Positions 8,800 through 17,989 are shown, numbered from the stretch's first letter. The stretch is 64,000 nucleotides of DNA from Pedobacter panaciterrae (GCF_013204795.1 NZ_JABMKW010000020.1:1-64000); one strand, 5' to 3'. The notes: a model not told the origin generated them from the letters alone. Translations and numbers: made by a program.

Positions 8800-9195
8800 A
8801 TGATTAATGTTACTTGCGCCATAATAGTGGATGATGCCAATAAAATATTGGTTACTCAGCGCAGTGCATCAATGAAACTACCATTGAAAATTGAATTTCC
8901 AGGTGGAAAAATTGAAGAAGGAGAAACCCCTTCCGAATGCCTGATAAGAGAAATAAAAGAGGAGTTAAATCTGGATGTTGAAATTCTTTTTGAAATGCCA
9001 GCCAACATTCATCATTATGTTGAATTTTCGATTAATCTAATCCCTTTTGTTTGTAAAGTTATTGGCGGTTCTATTGAATTAAGAGAGCATGTATCATACC
9101 AATGGCTAAATTCACCTGAGCTTTTAGATCAAGACTGGGCAGAAGCAGATGTTCCTATAGTTGAGAATTATTTAAACTCCCTAAATACGATTTAA
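8800..9195 (+). CDS. Nudix hydrolase, MutT/NudG-like
   Basis: 131 residues with a Nudix box beginning GGKIEEGE and ending REIKEELNL, i.e. Gx5Ex7REUxEExxU. Asn replaces the last Gly, a common variant among dNTP pyrophosphatases. The N-terminal TCAIIVDDANKILVTQRS and the FPGGKIE context resemble (deoxy)nucleoside-triphosphate pyrophosphohydrolases such as NudG/MutT, so nucleotide-pool sanitation is the likely role. Substrate specificity (8-oxo-dGTP, 5-Me-dCTP and so on) cannot be decided. It lies 9 bp behind truC and is followed by a strong terminator. Confidence 0.88.
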   Translation: MINVTCAIIVDDANKILVTQRSASMKLPLKIEFPGGKIEEGETPSECLIREIKEELNLDVEILFEMPANIHHYVEFSINLIPFVCKVIGGSIELREHVSYQWLNSPELLDQDWAEADVPIVENYLNSLNTI

Positions 9196-9207
9196 CTAGT
9201 ATTACTT

Positions 9208-9253
9208 AAAAATGCCCGATATCGAACGTTTAGTTTGGTATCGGGCATTTTTA
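9208..9253 (+). terminator. Rho-independent terminator
   Basis: AAAATGCCCGATA and TATCGGGCATTTTT form a 13-bp stem around an 18-nt loop, followed by T-rich sequence. It ends the truC-Nudix transcript and insulates the exporter operon. Confidence 0.85.
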
Positions 9254-9297
9254 TGAATTAATATTTATGTAATTGACTGTTTATTAGATATTTAAGT

Positions 9298-9314
9298 TTG
9301 GTATTTGAGTTGTA
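9298..9314 (+). promoter_or_regulatory. Candidate sigma-54 (-24/-12) promoter
   Basis: TTGGTATTTGAGTTGTA aligns with TTGGCAC-N5-TTGCA. GG is at 9300-9301, followed by exactly 10 nt and GT at 9312-9313, where GC is the consensus. The predicted start near 9325 is 14 nt before ATG 9339. The operon ends in an NtrC-type activator gene, which makes this site more credible. Confidence 0.45.
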
Positions 9315-9338
9315 ATGCTTTGTCGAAACAAACAAGCA

Positions 9339-10586
9339 ATGGACAAATCAATTGAAGAAGAAGTTACCGTAAAAAGAAAGAAGAAAACCAGAATAATAGT
9401 AATCATAATAGTGGGAATTATAATTGGAGGGATATTCACTTTACGGGCTTACATCAAACCTTCGATAGCTACTTCCGAATTTACCACAGCGGTGGCTGAA
9501 ACTGGAGATATAGAAAATACAATAAATGCTACAGGAGAAGTGCTGCCTGAATTTGAAGAGGTATTAACCAGCCCTATAAATGCAGCTGTAAGAAACGTAT
9601 TAATGGATGCAGGCACAAAGGTAAAAGCCGGACAATCTATTCTTACTCTTGATAAATCATCTGCCGAAACTGATTTTGATAAACTAAAGTTTCAAATTGA
9701 ATCCAAAGAAAACGAAATCAGAAAACTAAAGTTTGATCTCGAGAAAACGTTTTACGACATCAATTCTAATAATAACATTAAACAATTACGCATTGCAAAT
9801 TTTAAAGATGCAGTAGCAAGTGCCCAGAGGCTATACAAAGCCGGTGGAGGAACTAAGGAAGATATTGAGCAGGCTCAGTTAAATTTAAAAGTAGCAGAAC
9901 TGGAAAAGCAGCAGCTTGAAAATGAAATTAAAAACAAGCAGCAAACCATGAAAATAGAGATCAGGGAGGCCGAAATTGCTTTAGCCATTCAAAAAAACGA
10001 TCAACAAGCCTTAAAACGTAAGCTTGATCTTGCAAATGTGATTGCTACACGGGAAGGTGTGGTAACCTGGGTAAATAAAAATATCGGCGCAAGCATAAAG
10101 GAGGGTGAGTCATTGGCTAGAATTGCAAACCTGAGCAGTTATAAGGTTGCAGGAAGTATATCGGACAATATGTTAGATCAGCTTCACAATAATATGCCCG
10201 CTATTATCAGGATAAACGATATTCAACTTAGAGGATCTGTTGCCAGTGTTTCTCCGGCAGTAAGCAACTCAATTGTTTCATTTGAAGTCCAGCTGGACGA
10301 AAAGAATAATAAACTGCTTAGGCCAAACATGAAAGTTGATGTTTTTCTGATTACTGAAACCAGAAGTAAGGTAATTCGGGTGAATAACGGAGCGGCCTTT
10401 AAAGGTTCAAATCAGCAAGAGGTGTTTGTGCTAAATAACGGAAAAGCAGTACGAAGAAATGTGAAAACAGGACTTAGCAATTTTGATTACATAGAGATCA
10501 TCAGTGGTATAAAGGCAGGTGAGACTGTGATCACATCCGATATGAGCAAGTATGCGTATTCAAAAGAAATTTCAATCACTAATTGA
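9339..10586 (+). CDS. HlyD/MacA-type periplasmic adaptor of ABC exporter
   Basis: 415 residues from ATG 9339. One N-terminal membrane anchor (IIVIIIVGIIIGGIFTL) is followed by a lipoyl/barrel-sandwich half (NTINATGEVLPEFEEVL, GTKVKAGQSILTLD). A long alpha-helical hairpin follows (about residues 110-225, rich in K/E/Q). The second lipoyl half (REGVVTWVNKNIGASIKEG) and beta-barrel/MP domains complete the fold. It is expected to bridge the inner-membrane ABC permeases and the TolC-like channel. ATG 9315 also opens the frame, but it would lie upstream of the predicted sigma-54 start, so 9339 is preferred. First gene of a seven-gene operon. Confidence 0.87.
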   Translation: MDKSIEEEVTVKRKKKTRIIVIIIVGIIIGGIFTLRAYIKPSIATSEFTTAVAETGDIENTINATGEVLPEFEEVLTSPINAAVRNVLMDAGTKVKAGQSILTLDKSSAETDFDKLKFQIESKENEIRKLKFDLEKTFYDINSNNNIKQLRIANFKDAVASAQRLYKAGGGTKEDIEQAQLNLKVAELEKQQLENEIKNKQQTMKIEIREAEIALAIQKNDQQALKRKLDLANVIATREGVVTWVNKNIGASIKEGESLARIANLSSYKVAGSISDNMLDQLHNNMPAIIRINDIQLRGSVASVSPAVSNSIVSFEVQLDEKNNKLLRPNMKVDVFLITETRSKVIRVNNGAAFKGSNQQEVFVLNNGKAVRRNVKTGLSNFDYIEIISGIKAGETVITSDMSKYAYSKEISITN

Positions 10587-10596
10587 TCATAAGCGT

Positions 10597-12069
10597 ATGA
10601 AAATCAGTTTCACAACCCTAATGATCATGTATTGCTTTAACGTTTGGGGCAGTAGCATAGAATTAAAAAATGCGGCCGACACTTTGAAACTAACTTTAAA
10701 CGAGGTAGTTGAAAAAGCTAAGTCGAATTCAATAGCCGCAAAACAAGCCATTACAGTTAAGGAAACCAAGTATTGGGAGTGGCGGACATTTAAGTCTAAT
10801 TATCAGCCTCAGTTGGCATTAAGTGGTATTTTGCCCGGATACAATAAAACCTACTCTCAAGTACTTCAACCAAATGGAACAGTAGCTTTTCAGCCAATAA
10901 GAAATGATAATTCTTCACTAACGCTCGATTTTAGTCAGAGTTTGGCCGCAACAGGTGGTACTATTTATGGTACCACCCAGTTGCAACGTTTTACAGATTT
11001 TGATAGGGACAATGTGTTGTATAATGGTACTCCTTATGGTATTGGGTACATACAACCTTTGTTGCAGTTTAATAGCCTCAAATGGGATAAAAAAATAGCA
11101 CCCTTAAAATACAACGAGAGTAAACAAGCTTACATAGAATCGCAGGAACAAATTTCTGTAACAGTTACCGGATATTTCTTTGATCTGTTGCTTGCTCAGG
11201 TAAATCTTCATATCGCAGAGACGAATTATACAAATACCGGCAACATTTTAACGATAGCCAATACCAAATTTGAATTGGGAAAAATCTCTAAAAATGAAAT
11301 TCTGCAATTACAACTTGAGCAGGTAAATGCTAAGAAAGCTGTTGGAACGGCCAAACGAGATATGGAAATTGCAACGCTGAACTTAAGAAGCTATGCCGGG
11401 ATAGAGGGGGATGACAGGATTGTGCTGACCATGCCAGAGGCAGTAAAACGTGTTGAGGTTACTTCAGAAAGGGTTCTAACTGAAGCATTTGAAAATCGCT
11501 CTGATGCGATAGCTTTTGTTAGACGTATTGCTGAGGCAAAACGGGATGTAGCTAAGGCTAAAGGAGAGAATGGGCTTATAGCAACCTTAAAAGCTAATCT
11601 GGGCTTCTCTAGCGCAGGTAGTAATATACTAGATGTTTACCGTTCACCTAAAAGTCAACAATCTGTTGAGTTACAATTGGCTATTCCGGTTCTTGATTGG
11701 GGAAGATCTAAATCCAGAACCAAAACAGCAGAGGCGAATCAGCAATTTACTATTTATGAAGTAGAGCAAGACAAGCAAACCTTTAAGCAACAGATAGTAA
11801 CGCAGGTTACGCTTTTTAATATGATGAAAGAGCAATTGGCGCTAACCGCGCAAGCCGATAGGATTGCTTCTGAAAAATATCAGATTGCAAGTGAACGCTA
11901 TGTTTTAGGCAATTTGAGTATAACAGATCTGAGCATAGCCTTTCAGGAAAGCGATAGAGCCAAAAGAGATTATGTGGCTTCATTAAGAGATTTTTGGGGA
12001 GCCTATTACCAGTTGAGGTATTTGTCGCTATATGATTTCGAAAAGAATGAAAAAATAACTTATAAATAA
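10597..12069 (+). CDS. TolC-family outer-membrane efflux protein
   Basis: 490 residues from ATG 10597, with a signal-like N-terminus (MKISFTTLMIMYCFNVWGSS). Two repeated OEP units are visible. Each has a helix of the kind LTLNEVVEKAKSNSIAAKQA and long periodic heptad-like stretches, e.g. the LLAQVNLHIAETNYTN region and KFELGKISKNEILQLQLEQ. The second unit ends with SERYVLGNLSITDLSIAFQE, the TolC-type hallmark. The frame is open to 10552, overlapping the adaptor gene, but the internal start gives the export signal. It lies 10 bp after the adaptor gene. Expected to be the trimeric outer-membrane duct of this exporter. Confidence 0.9.
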   Translation: MKISFTTLMIMYCFNVWGSSIELKNAADTLKLTLNEVVEKAKSNSIAAKQAITVKETKYWEWRTFKSNYQPQLALSGILPGYNKTYSQVLQPNGTVAFQPIRNDNSSLTLDFSQSLAATGGTIYGTTQLQRFTDFDRDNVLYNGTPYGIGYIQPLLQFNSLKWDKKIAPLKYNESKQAYIESQEQISVTVTGYFFDLLLAQVNLHIAETNYTNTGNILTIANTKFELGKISKNEILQLQLEQVNAKKAVGTAKRDMEIATLNLRSYAGIEGDDRIVLTMPEAVKRVEVTSERVLTEAFENRSDAIAFVRRIAEAKRDVAKAKGENGLIATLKANLGFSSAGSNILDVYRSPKSQQSVELQLAIPVLDWGRSKSRTKTAEANQQFTIYEVEQDKQTFKQQIVTQVTLFNMMKEQLALTAQADRIASEKYQIASERYVLGNLSITDLSIAFQESDRAKRDYVASLRDFWGAYYQLRYLSLYDFEKNEKITYK

Positions 12070-12092
12070 ATCTTAATTACTAATTATACATT

Positions 12093-12758
12093 ATGATACG
12101 TTTACAAAATATTGAAAAGGTGTATCGCACCGATACGGTTGAAACACTGGCTATAAATGGCATTAACCTGGATATTGCAAAAGGAGAGTTTTTATCAATA
12201 ATGGGTCCTTCGGGATGTGGTAAAAGTACACTTCTTAATATTATGGGTTTGCTTGATGAACCATCAAAAGGCAGTATTAGAATAGCAGATCAGGATATTA
12301 CCAGATTCTCGGATCAGCAACTGGCAAAATTCAGAAATCAGAAACTTGGATTTATATTTCAAAGCTATCACCTGATCAATGACTTACAAGTGTTGGATAA
12401 TGTGGAACTGCCGCTATTGTATCGTTCTGGATCTGCTAAAGAGCGCAGAGAATTGGCTACCGAAGCCTTGGCAAAAGTAGGACTGAGCAACAGAATCAAG
12501 CATTTCCCAACCCAGCTTAGCGGGGGGCAGCGTCAGCGTGTGGCTATTGCCAGGGCTATTGTAGGCAGACCCCAGATTATTCTGGCTGATGAGCCAACAG
12601 GTAACCTTGATAGTGCTATGGGGAATGAGATTATGGATATTCTGATTAGTCTGAACAAGAATGATGGTACTACCATAGTGATGGTTACCCACGATGAAAA
12701 TATGGCACATAAAACGCACCGTCTGGTACGTTTGTTTGATGGTTCTCAAGTACAATAA
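12093..12758 (+). CDS. ABC transporter ATPase (MacB/LolD type)
   Basis: 221 residues, a complete nucleotide-binding domain. Walker A is GPSGCGKST at 38-46, the Q-loop lies in FIFQSYHL, the signature LSGGQRQRVAIARA, Walker B IILADEPTGNLD and the H-loop VTHDE. The LADEPTGNLD form and the length are typical of the LolD/MacB/FtsE-like group that energises FtsX-fold (type VII) mechanotransmission permeases. The two downstream genes encode exactly such permeases. Located 23 bp after the TolC gene. Confidence 0.93.
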   Translation: MIRLQNIEKVYRTDTVETLAINGINLDIAKGEFLSIMGPSGCGKSTLLNIMGLLDEPSKGSIRIADQDITRFSDQQLAKFRNQKLGFIFQSYHLINDLQVLDNVELPLLYRSGSAKERRELATEALAKVGLSNRIKHFPTQLSGGQRQRVAIARAIVGRPQIILADEPTGNLDSAMGNEIMDILISLNKNDGTTIVMVTHDENMAHKTHRLVRLFDGSQVQ

Positions 12759-12769
12759 ATCCTATAGTT

Positions 12770-14008
12770 ATGCTTAAAAACTACTTTAAAATAGCCATAG
12801 CAGTATTGAAACGGAGAAAGTTCTTCACTTTTATCAGTTTGTTTGGCATTAGCTTTACGCTTACGATATTGATGGTAACGACTGCGTTTTTTGATAAGAT
12901 GTTAAGTCCTTCATACCCTGACTACAAGAGAAACAGATCTCTTTATATCACAGGTGTGGCTCTGGTAAGCTCTAAAAATGGCTGGTATAATGGAAGCTCG
13001 GCTTCTTTTTATTTCCTGGATCATTATGTATTGAAACTAAAGACTCCGGAAAAGATTGGCATTTTCTCTTTCTCTGCCAAGGCGAATGCTTATGTAAACA
13101 ACAAGAAAGTTGTTATGGAATACAAATATACAGATGCTAATTATTGGGAAATTGCCGAATATCAATTTTTGGAGGGAAAACCCTATACCAAGCAGCAGAT
13201 TGATAATGGGGAGAGAGTAGGGGTGATTTCAGAAAGCAATAAAAGAAATTACTTTGGTGATGCTAAATCAGTTGTAGGAAAGTACATAGAGGCCGATAAC
13301 GTTAGTTACAGGATCATTGGCGTGGTTAAGGATTTACCAAGAAGTATGCGCAATTTCTATGGTGATTTGTATTTGCCATACACTGTTTCGAAAGGAAACT
13401 ATAAAGACGTTGGCTTTCAGGGAGGATTCGGCGCTGTATTACTTGCTAAATCTGAAGCAGATGTTCCCAAAATGAGGACAGAATATCAGCAAATGCTCTC
13501 AAAAATCCCAACTAACGATAAGGAATATGACAAACTTTATGCTCATGCAGATACCATGCTTGAAAGTATGTCAAGAAAATTATTTGGAAATGATGAAAAC
13601 GTGGGTATTTCCAGGATGATCGCAATTGTTAGTCTTTTTATTTTGCTGTTCCTGTTGCTACCTACTATAAATCTGGTAAATATTAATATTACCAGGATAA
13701 TGGAGCGCTCCTCGGAGATTGGAGTTCGAAAGGCTTTTGGCGCTTCATCTAAAACACTGGTTTATCAGTTTATTGTAGAGAATGTTATTTTAACACTGCT
13801 GGGAGGTGTTATAGGCGTTTTTCTCTCTATAGTGTGCATTTTTCTATTTAATCAATCCGATATTCTACCTAACCTTAATTTGTCGCTGAACTTTACCGTA
13901 CTGGTATTTGGATTTCTGATCTGCCTATTTTTCGGGTTGCTTTCAGGAGTCTACCCGGCTTGGCGAATGTCGAGGTTAAATGTAGTTAATGCCCTAAAAG
14001 CTCAATAA
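12770..14008 (+). CDS. ABC exporter permease, FtsX/MacB-like (1)
   Basis: 412 residues with the MacB topology. One N-terminal transmembrane helix (FTFISLFGISFTLTILMV) is followed by a large periplasmic domain (about residues 45-280) and three C-terminal helices. These C-terminal helices hold the FtsX motif region SSEIGVRKAFGASSKTLVYQ and end with GVYPAWRMSRLNVVNALKA. It has no fused ATPase; that is the separate protein encoded upstream. Together with the next gene it would form a heterodimeric permease. Confidence 0.9.
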   Translation: MLKNYFKIAIAVLKRRKFFTFISLFGISFTLTILMVTTAFFDKMLSPSYPDYKRNRSLYITGVALVSSKNGWYNGSSASFYFLDHYVLKLKTPEKIGIFSFSAKANAYVNNKKVVMEYKYTDANYWEIAEYQFLEGKPYTKQQIDNGERVGVISESNKRNYFGDAKSVVGKYIEADNVSYRIIGVVKDLPRSMRNFYGDLYLPYTVSKGNYKDVGFQGGFGAVLLAKSEADVPKMRTEYQQMLSKIPTNDKEYDKLYAHADTMLESMSRKLFGNDENVGISRMIAIVSLFILLFLLLPTINLVNINITRIMERSSEIGVRKAFGASSKTLVYQFIVENVILTLLGGVIGVFLSIVCIFLFNQSDILPNLNLSLNFTVLVFGFLICLFFGLLSGVYPAWRMSRLNVVNALKAQ

Positions 14009-14030
14009 GAACCATTTTAAAGAAATTATC

Positions 14031-15209
14031 ATGTTCAAACATTTATTTAAATTGATCTGGAATAAAAGGAAGCAGAATTTCCTGTTCCTTTCGGAAATAC
14101 TGGTGTCATTTTTGGTCATATTTGCCGTATTCTCCCTGTTAACTTTTTATTACTTGAATTATATGCTGCCCAAGGGATTCGAATCGGAACGGGTATGGTC
14201 TGTATCTTATAGCAGAAATGCTAAAACCAATAATATTGACTCTTTAAATATTTTTTACGAGAATGTAAGGCGTAGCTTAAAAGCGTTACCAGAAATAGAA
14301 GAGTTAAGCTTTACAAGTGCGAATTTTCCTTATTCAAATAGCCATTCCACAACTGGATTTACTTATAAAGGGAAAGAAATGTCTCCAATAAATAACTATG
14401 TTGTAGAAGATGATTACAATAAGGTATTAGGTATGCAATTACTCGAGGGTCGGTGGTTCAATAAAGAAGACATCAATCAAAGAAGTGTAGTTATTAATTC
14501 AACATTAAAGCAGGCGATGTTTGGAGACGAGCCTGCGGCTGGTAAAATTGTTGGTGCAGATAACGAAGAAGAAAAATGGAAGGTGATTGGCGTTACGGCC
14601 GATGTGAAAGCCGAAGGGGATTATTGGCCGGCAGGTAAGAGCTTTTATAAAAGACTCGATACTGGCAGTTTCAGGTGGGTAGGACACATTTTGCTTAAAG
14701 TAAGTCCAAAGGCTGATGCAGCTTTTGAAAGTAGGTTGAGTAAACTCCTTGCCAGAATAATTCAGAATTCAAATACGGAGATCCAGCATATGGAAGATAC
14801 CCGGGAATCTAAAAATTCTGATACCGTTATCCCTATGATCATCTGTATTACAGTAGCAGGCTTTTTAATCATCAATGTGGCGCTGGGATTGTTCGGCGTG
14901 CTTTGGTATAATATTAGCCAGCGAAGGGGGGAGATCGGTTTGCGCCGAGCTATTGGTGCAACAGGTTCATCCGTATCATTTCAACTGGTCAGTGAGTCGT
15001 TGCTATTGGCTACATTATCTATTATTTTGGGTTCTTTTTTTGCTTTACAATTCCCCTTGCTAAATGTTTTTAATGTTGCAGCCAGCGTTTATATCATCGC
15101 TTTATTGTTGTCTATTGCTTTCATTTATCTACTGGTGATCTTTTGTTCTTTATACCCTGGAAAACAGGCTGCTGCTATACATCCTGCTGTTGCATTGCAT
15201 GAAGAATAA
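14031..15209 (+). CDS. ABC exporter permease, FtsX/MacB-like (2)
   Basis: 392 residues with the same layout as its neighbour: an N-terminal helix (LFLSEILVSFLVIFAVFSLL), a periplasmic domain with the MacB-PCD-type segment (GMQLLEGRWFNKEDINQRSV ... GDEPAAGKIVG), and C-terminal helices around QRRGEIGLRRAIGATGSSV. The two permeases are clearly paralogous but divergent, which argues for a heterodimer rather than redundancy. 22 bp separate the genes. Bacteroidota commonly carry this split ATPase plus paired-permease form. The cargo is unknown: peptide, lipid or drug. Confidence 0.9.
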   Translation: MFKHLFKLIWNKRKQNFLFLSEILVSFLVIFAVFSLLTFYYLNYMLPKGFESERVWSVSYSRNAKTNNIDSLNIFYENVRRSLKALPEIEELSFTSANFPYSNSHSTTGFTYKGKEMSPINNYVVEDDYNKVLGMQLLEGRWFNKEDINQRSVVINSTLKQAMFGDEPAAGKIVGADNEEEKWKVIGVTADVKAEGDYWPAGKSFYKRLDTGSFRWVGHILLKVSPKADAAFESRLSKLLARIIQNSNTEIQHMEDTRESKNSDTVIPMIICITVAGFLIINVALGLFGVLWYNISQRRGEIGLRRAIGATGSSVSFQLVSESLLLATLSIILGSFFALQFPLLNVFNVAASVYIIALLLSIAFIYLLVIFCSLYPGKQAAAIHPAVALHEE

Positions 15210-15218
15210 TAACTATAT

Positions 15219-15226
15219 TAACTTTG
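15219..15226 (+). promoter_or_regulatory. Possible internal -7 box (TAACTTTG)
   Basis: An exact TAnnTTTG match 3 bp before ATG 15230 of the response-regulator gene. It could give a leaderless internal transcript supplying basal regulator. The very short spacing makes this uncertain. Confidence 0.3.
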
Positions 15227-15229
15227 TAT

Positions 15230-16603
15230 ATGATACTGATTGTAGATGACGATATTGCTGTAAGAACTTCTTTAACTTTATTACTTGAAAATGCAGGTAA
15301 TAAGGTTAAGTCGGCAGATAGTGCCGTAGAGGCTTTAACTATTATCAAAGAGCAAACTCCAGAGTTGATTCTTCTTGATCTTAACTTTTCTATTGATACC
15401 ACTGGAGTGGAAGGGATGGAATTGCTTAGCAGCATCAGAAAAATTGATGCTGCAGTACCTGTGATTTTGATTACAGGATGGGCAAGTATCCAACTGGCTG
15501 TTCAGGGCATGAAACTTGGCGCAAATGATTTTATAAATAAGCCATGGAACAACGAACACGTTTTACAATCAGTTAAAACATTACTTGAGTTAAATACTGC
15601 TAAAACAAAGAATAGCAGTAGAAAACAATTGGATAAGCAATATAATTTTAAGCAAATTATTGCCGAAGATCCTCAGATGCTTGCTATACTTGAAACTATA
15701 GGGCAGATTGCGCCAACAGATGCATCGGTGCTTATTCTTGGAGAAAGCGGTACAGGAAAAGAGCTGATCGCAGAAGCAATACATGAGAATAGCTCACGTC
15801 GGAATAAGCCTTTCGTAAAAGTGAACCTTGGGGGAATATCTTCATCATTGTTTGAAAGTGAAATGTTTGGTCATGTTCGTGGAGCATTTACTGATGCACG
15901 TTTCGACAGAACCGGTCGATTTGAAATGGCTAACAAAGGGACTATCTTTTTAGATGAAATAGGAGAGTTGGAAGCGGGTAGTCAGGTTAAGTTATTGAGG
16001 GTGCTGCAAGACAGAACATATGAAGTGTTGGGCAGCAGCCGAAGTAAAGTAGTGGATGTCAGGGTGGTGTGTGCAACTAATAAAAATTTAAATGAAATGG
16101 TCGGTGCGGGCACTTTCAGAGAAGACTTGTTGTATCGCATCAACCTGATTACCATAAACTTACCTCCTTTACGTGAACGATCAGATGATATCCCTTTATT
16201 GGTTGATTTCTTTATTAATAATCTTAAAGAAATCTACAATAGACCATTGTTATCAATATCAGTCAGTGCAATGAAGTGGCTTCAGCAATTGGAGTTACCA
16301 GGCAACATAAGGCAACTGAAAAATCTGGTAGAGCGGACTATTTTAGTGAGCAAGAATAATGAACTTGGTATAGATGATTTTAAAGCGCAATTAGATCTGT
16401 CCCCTTCAAAAAAGGCGAGTGTACAAATGCCCGGTGTAGGCAGTATCACACTTGAACAGATGGAAATTGAAATGGTCAAAAGGGCAATGAGCTTTCACCA
16501 AAACAAGATTACCAAAGCCGCTGCATCTCTTGGGATAACAAGAAATTCACTATACCGTAGACTTGAGAAGTATCAGATTCCATTTAATGAAGCAGAAGAT
16601 TAA
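15230..16603 (+). CDS. NtrC-family sigma-54-dependent response regulator
   Basis: 457 residues. The receiver domain opens MILIVDDD with the acidic pocket at D6-D8 and phospho-acceptor D50 (LILLDLN). The AAA+ domain has Walker A GESGTGKE and the sigma-54-contact loop as GAFTDA (218-223) instead of GAFTGA. Walker B is GTIFLDEIGEL, and an arginine-finger region (FREDLLYRI) follows. The C-terminus has a Fis-type helix-turn-helix (ITKAAASLGITRNSLYRRL). It probably activates the exporter operon in which it lies. The start at ATG 15230 is preferred to the TTG 6 bp earlier. The histidine kinase gene begins 5 bp downstream. Confidence 0.93.
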   Translation: MILIVDDDIAVRTSLTLLLENAGNKVKSADSAVEALTIIKEQTPELILLDLNFSIDTTGVEGMELLSSIRKIDAAVPVILITGWASIQLAVQGMKLGANDFINKPWNNEHVLQSVKTLLELNTAKTKNSSRKQLDKQYNFKQIIAEDPQMLAILETIGQIAPTDASVLILGESGTGKELIAEAIHENSSRRNKPFVKVNLGGISSSLFESEMFGHVRGAFTDARFDRTGRFEMANKGTIFLDEIGELEAGSQVKLLRVLQDRTYEVLGSSRSKVVDVRVVCATNKNLNEMVGAGTFREDLLYRINLITINLPPLRERSDDIPLLVDFFINNLKEIYNRPLLSISVSAMKWLQQLELPGNIRQLKNLVERTILVSKNNELGIDDFKAQLDLSPSKKASVQMPGVGSITLEQMEIEMVKRAMSFHQNKITKAAASLGITRNSLYRRLEKYQIPFNEAED

Positions 16604-16608
16604 ACTGA

Positions 16609-17874
16609 ATGAAGTTAAAGACCAAGTATATCCTCTTTATTGTTGTTCTTCATCTTGTCTTTTTAGGACTTAGCTATCTTATTCTGGAGAAGAATAAGAT
16701 ATTTTTTATTATTTCTGAGGTATTAGTTATTGTTTCTGTTGTGATATCAATAGGGCTTTATAAACAGCTTGTAGAGCCTTTAAATTATCTTAGGGAGGGG
16801 ATTAGCGCCATCAATGATCGTGATTTTAATGTTAAGTTTTTACCAACAGGGAAGAAAGAAACAGATGAACTCATAGATGTATACAATCAGATGATGGATG
16901 CATTAAGGGAAGAAAGGACAAAACAGGAAGCACAGCATTTTTTTCTGGAAAAACTGATTCATACTTCACCCACTGGTATTGTTATCCTTGATTACGACAA
17001 TCATATAAAGCAGATTAATCCAAAAGCAGAGGAAATATTGGGAACCAGACCTGAATTACTTTTGGCTCAGTTTGAGCCCCTTAAGGCTGGTGAGTCTAAA
17101 ACAATGAGAATTGGCAGTTTAAATACTTATAAGGTCCAAAAATCTCATTTTATAGATAGGGGCTTTCCCCGAATGTTTGTAATGATTGAAGAAGTGACTG
17201 CGGAGATCTTTGAAGCGGAAAAGAATGCCTATGGTAAAGTAATCAGGATGATGGCTCATGAAGTAAATAATACAGTAGGGCCCGTAAATTCTATCATTAA
17301 TATGGCTCTTGACACCAATGAAATATGGGTCTCTGAAGATAAATCAAGTTTAAAGAATGCAATGTATGTAGCTGTTGCCAGAAATCAGAACCTGAATCTG
17401 TTCATGAGAAATTTTGCAGATTTGGTAAAACTGACACCCGTAAACAAACTTCAGGTTGATCTTACTGCTTTAATTTATTCAGTTTCAGATTTTATGCTTA
17501 TCAAAGCAAAAGAAAGTGGTGTTAGCTTTGGATTCGATTTACCTAATACTCCATTTTACATCTCAGCCGACTCACAACAAATGGAGCAGGCACTGATTAA
17601 TATTGTTAAGAATGCGATAGAGGCTTTTGATCAGGAGGGTATTGTGAAGTTTAGTTTAGACGCTAAATTAAAGAAGCTCACAATTACTGATAACGGCAGG
17701 GGGATATCGGAGGACTTAAGTGAGCAGCTCTTTAGTCCGTTTTTTAGCACCAAGAAAGACGGGCAGGGTATTGGTTTGACTCTGGTCAGAGAGATATTGC
17801 TTAATCATGGCTTTTTGTTTTCATTAAAAACCCTACAACCAGGTCAAACAGATTTTGTTATTCAGCTCAGTTAA
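16609..17874 (+). CDS. Sensor histidine kinase, NtrB/NtrY-like
   Basis: 421 residues. Two N-terminal transmembrane helices are separated by a very short loop (about residues 7-22 and 28-48), so there is almost no periplasmic sensor. A HAMP-like region and a PAS domain (about 115-200; TGIVILDYDNHIKQINPKA) follow. The H-box is MMAHEVNNTVGPV with His217; the usual proline after HExxN is Thr here. The catalytic domain has N-box IVKNAIEAF, G1 ITDNGRGIS, F-box FSPFFSTKKDGQGIGLTL and G2. It is the cognate partner of the adjacent NtrC-type regulator. The tiny loop suggests it senses membrane state, an exporter subunit or a cytoplasmic cue. Confidence 0.92.
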   Translation: MKLKTKYILFIVVLHLVFLGLSYLILEKNKIFFIISEVLVIVSVVISIGLYKQLVEPLNYLREGISAINDRDFNVKFLPTGKKETDELIDVYNQMMDALREERTKQEAQHFFLEKLIHTSPTGIVILDYDNHIKQINPKAEEILGTRPELLLAQFEPLKAGESKTMRIGSLNTYKVQKSHFIDRGFPRMFVMIEEVTAEIFEAEKNAYGKVIRMMAHEVNNTVGPVNSIINMALDTNEIWVSEDKSSLKNAMYVAVARNQNLNLFMRNFADLVKLTPVNKLQVDLTALIYSVSDFMLIKAKESGVSFGFDLPNTPFYISADSQQMEQALINIVKNAIEAFDQEGIVKFSLDAKLKKLTITDNGRGISEDLSEQLFSPFFSTKKDGQGIGLTLVREILLNHGFLFSLKTLQPGQTDFVIQLS

Positions 17875-17981
17875 TCAACTATTTACAGACTTTATTTTTT
17901 TGCTTTTTCATCTTGATGTCATAACATCTGGTTGAAGACTTTATCCTGACTATTTTAGTATAATATTCAAAAGTTGAGATG

Positions 17982-17989
17982 TACCTTTG
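17982..17989 (+). promoter_or_regulatory. Bacteroidota -7 promoter box (TACCTTTG)
   Basis: An exact TAnnTTTG match in the 185-bp gap before the DUF5686 gene. It predicts a leader of about 65 nt to ATG 18060. No clear TTTG is seen at -33. Confidence 0.5.

Noticed and set aside
8800..9195. Asn replacing Gly in the Nudix box as an inactivating change
   Set aside because: EELN is common among active dNTP pyrophosphohydrolases, and the metal-binding glutamates are all present.
9315..9338. ATG 9315 as the adaptor start
   Set aside because: It lies upstream of the predicted sigma-54 start and adds only eight residues before a good internal ATG.
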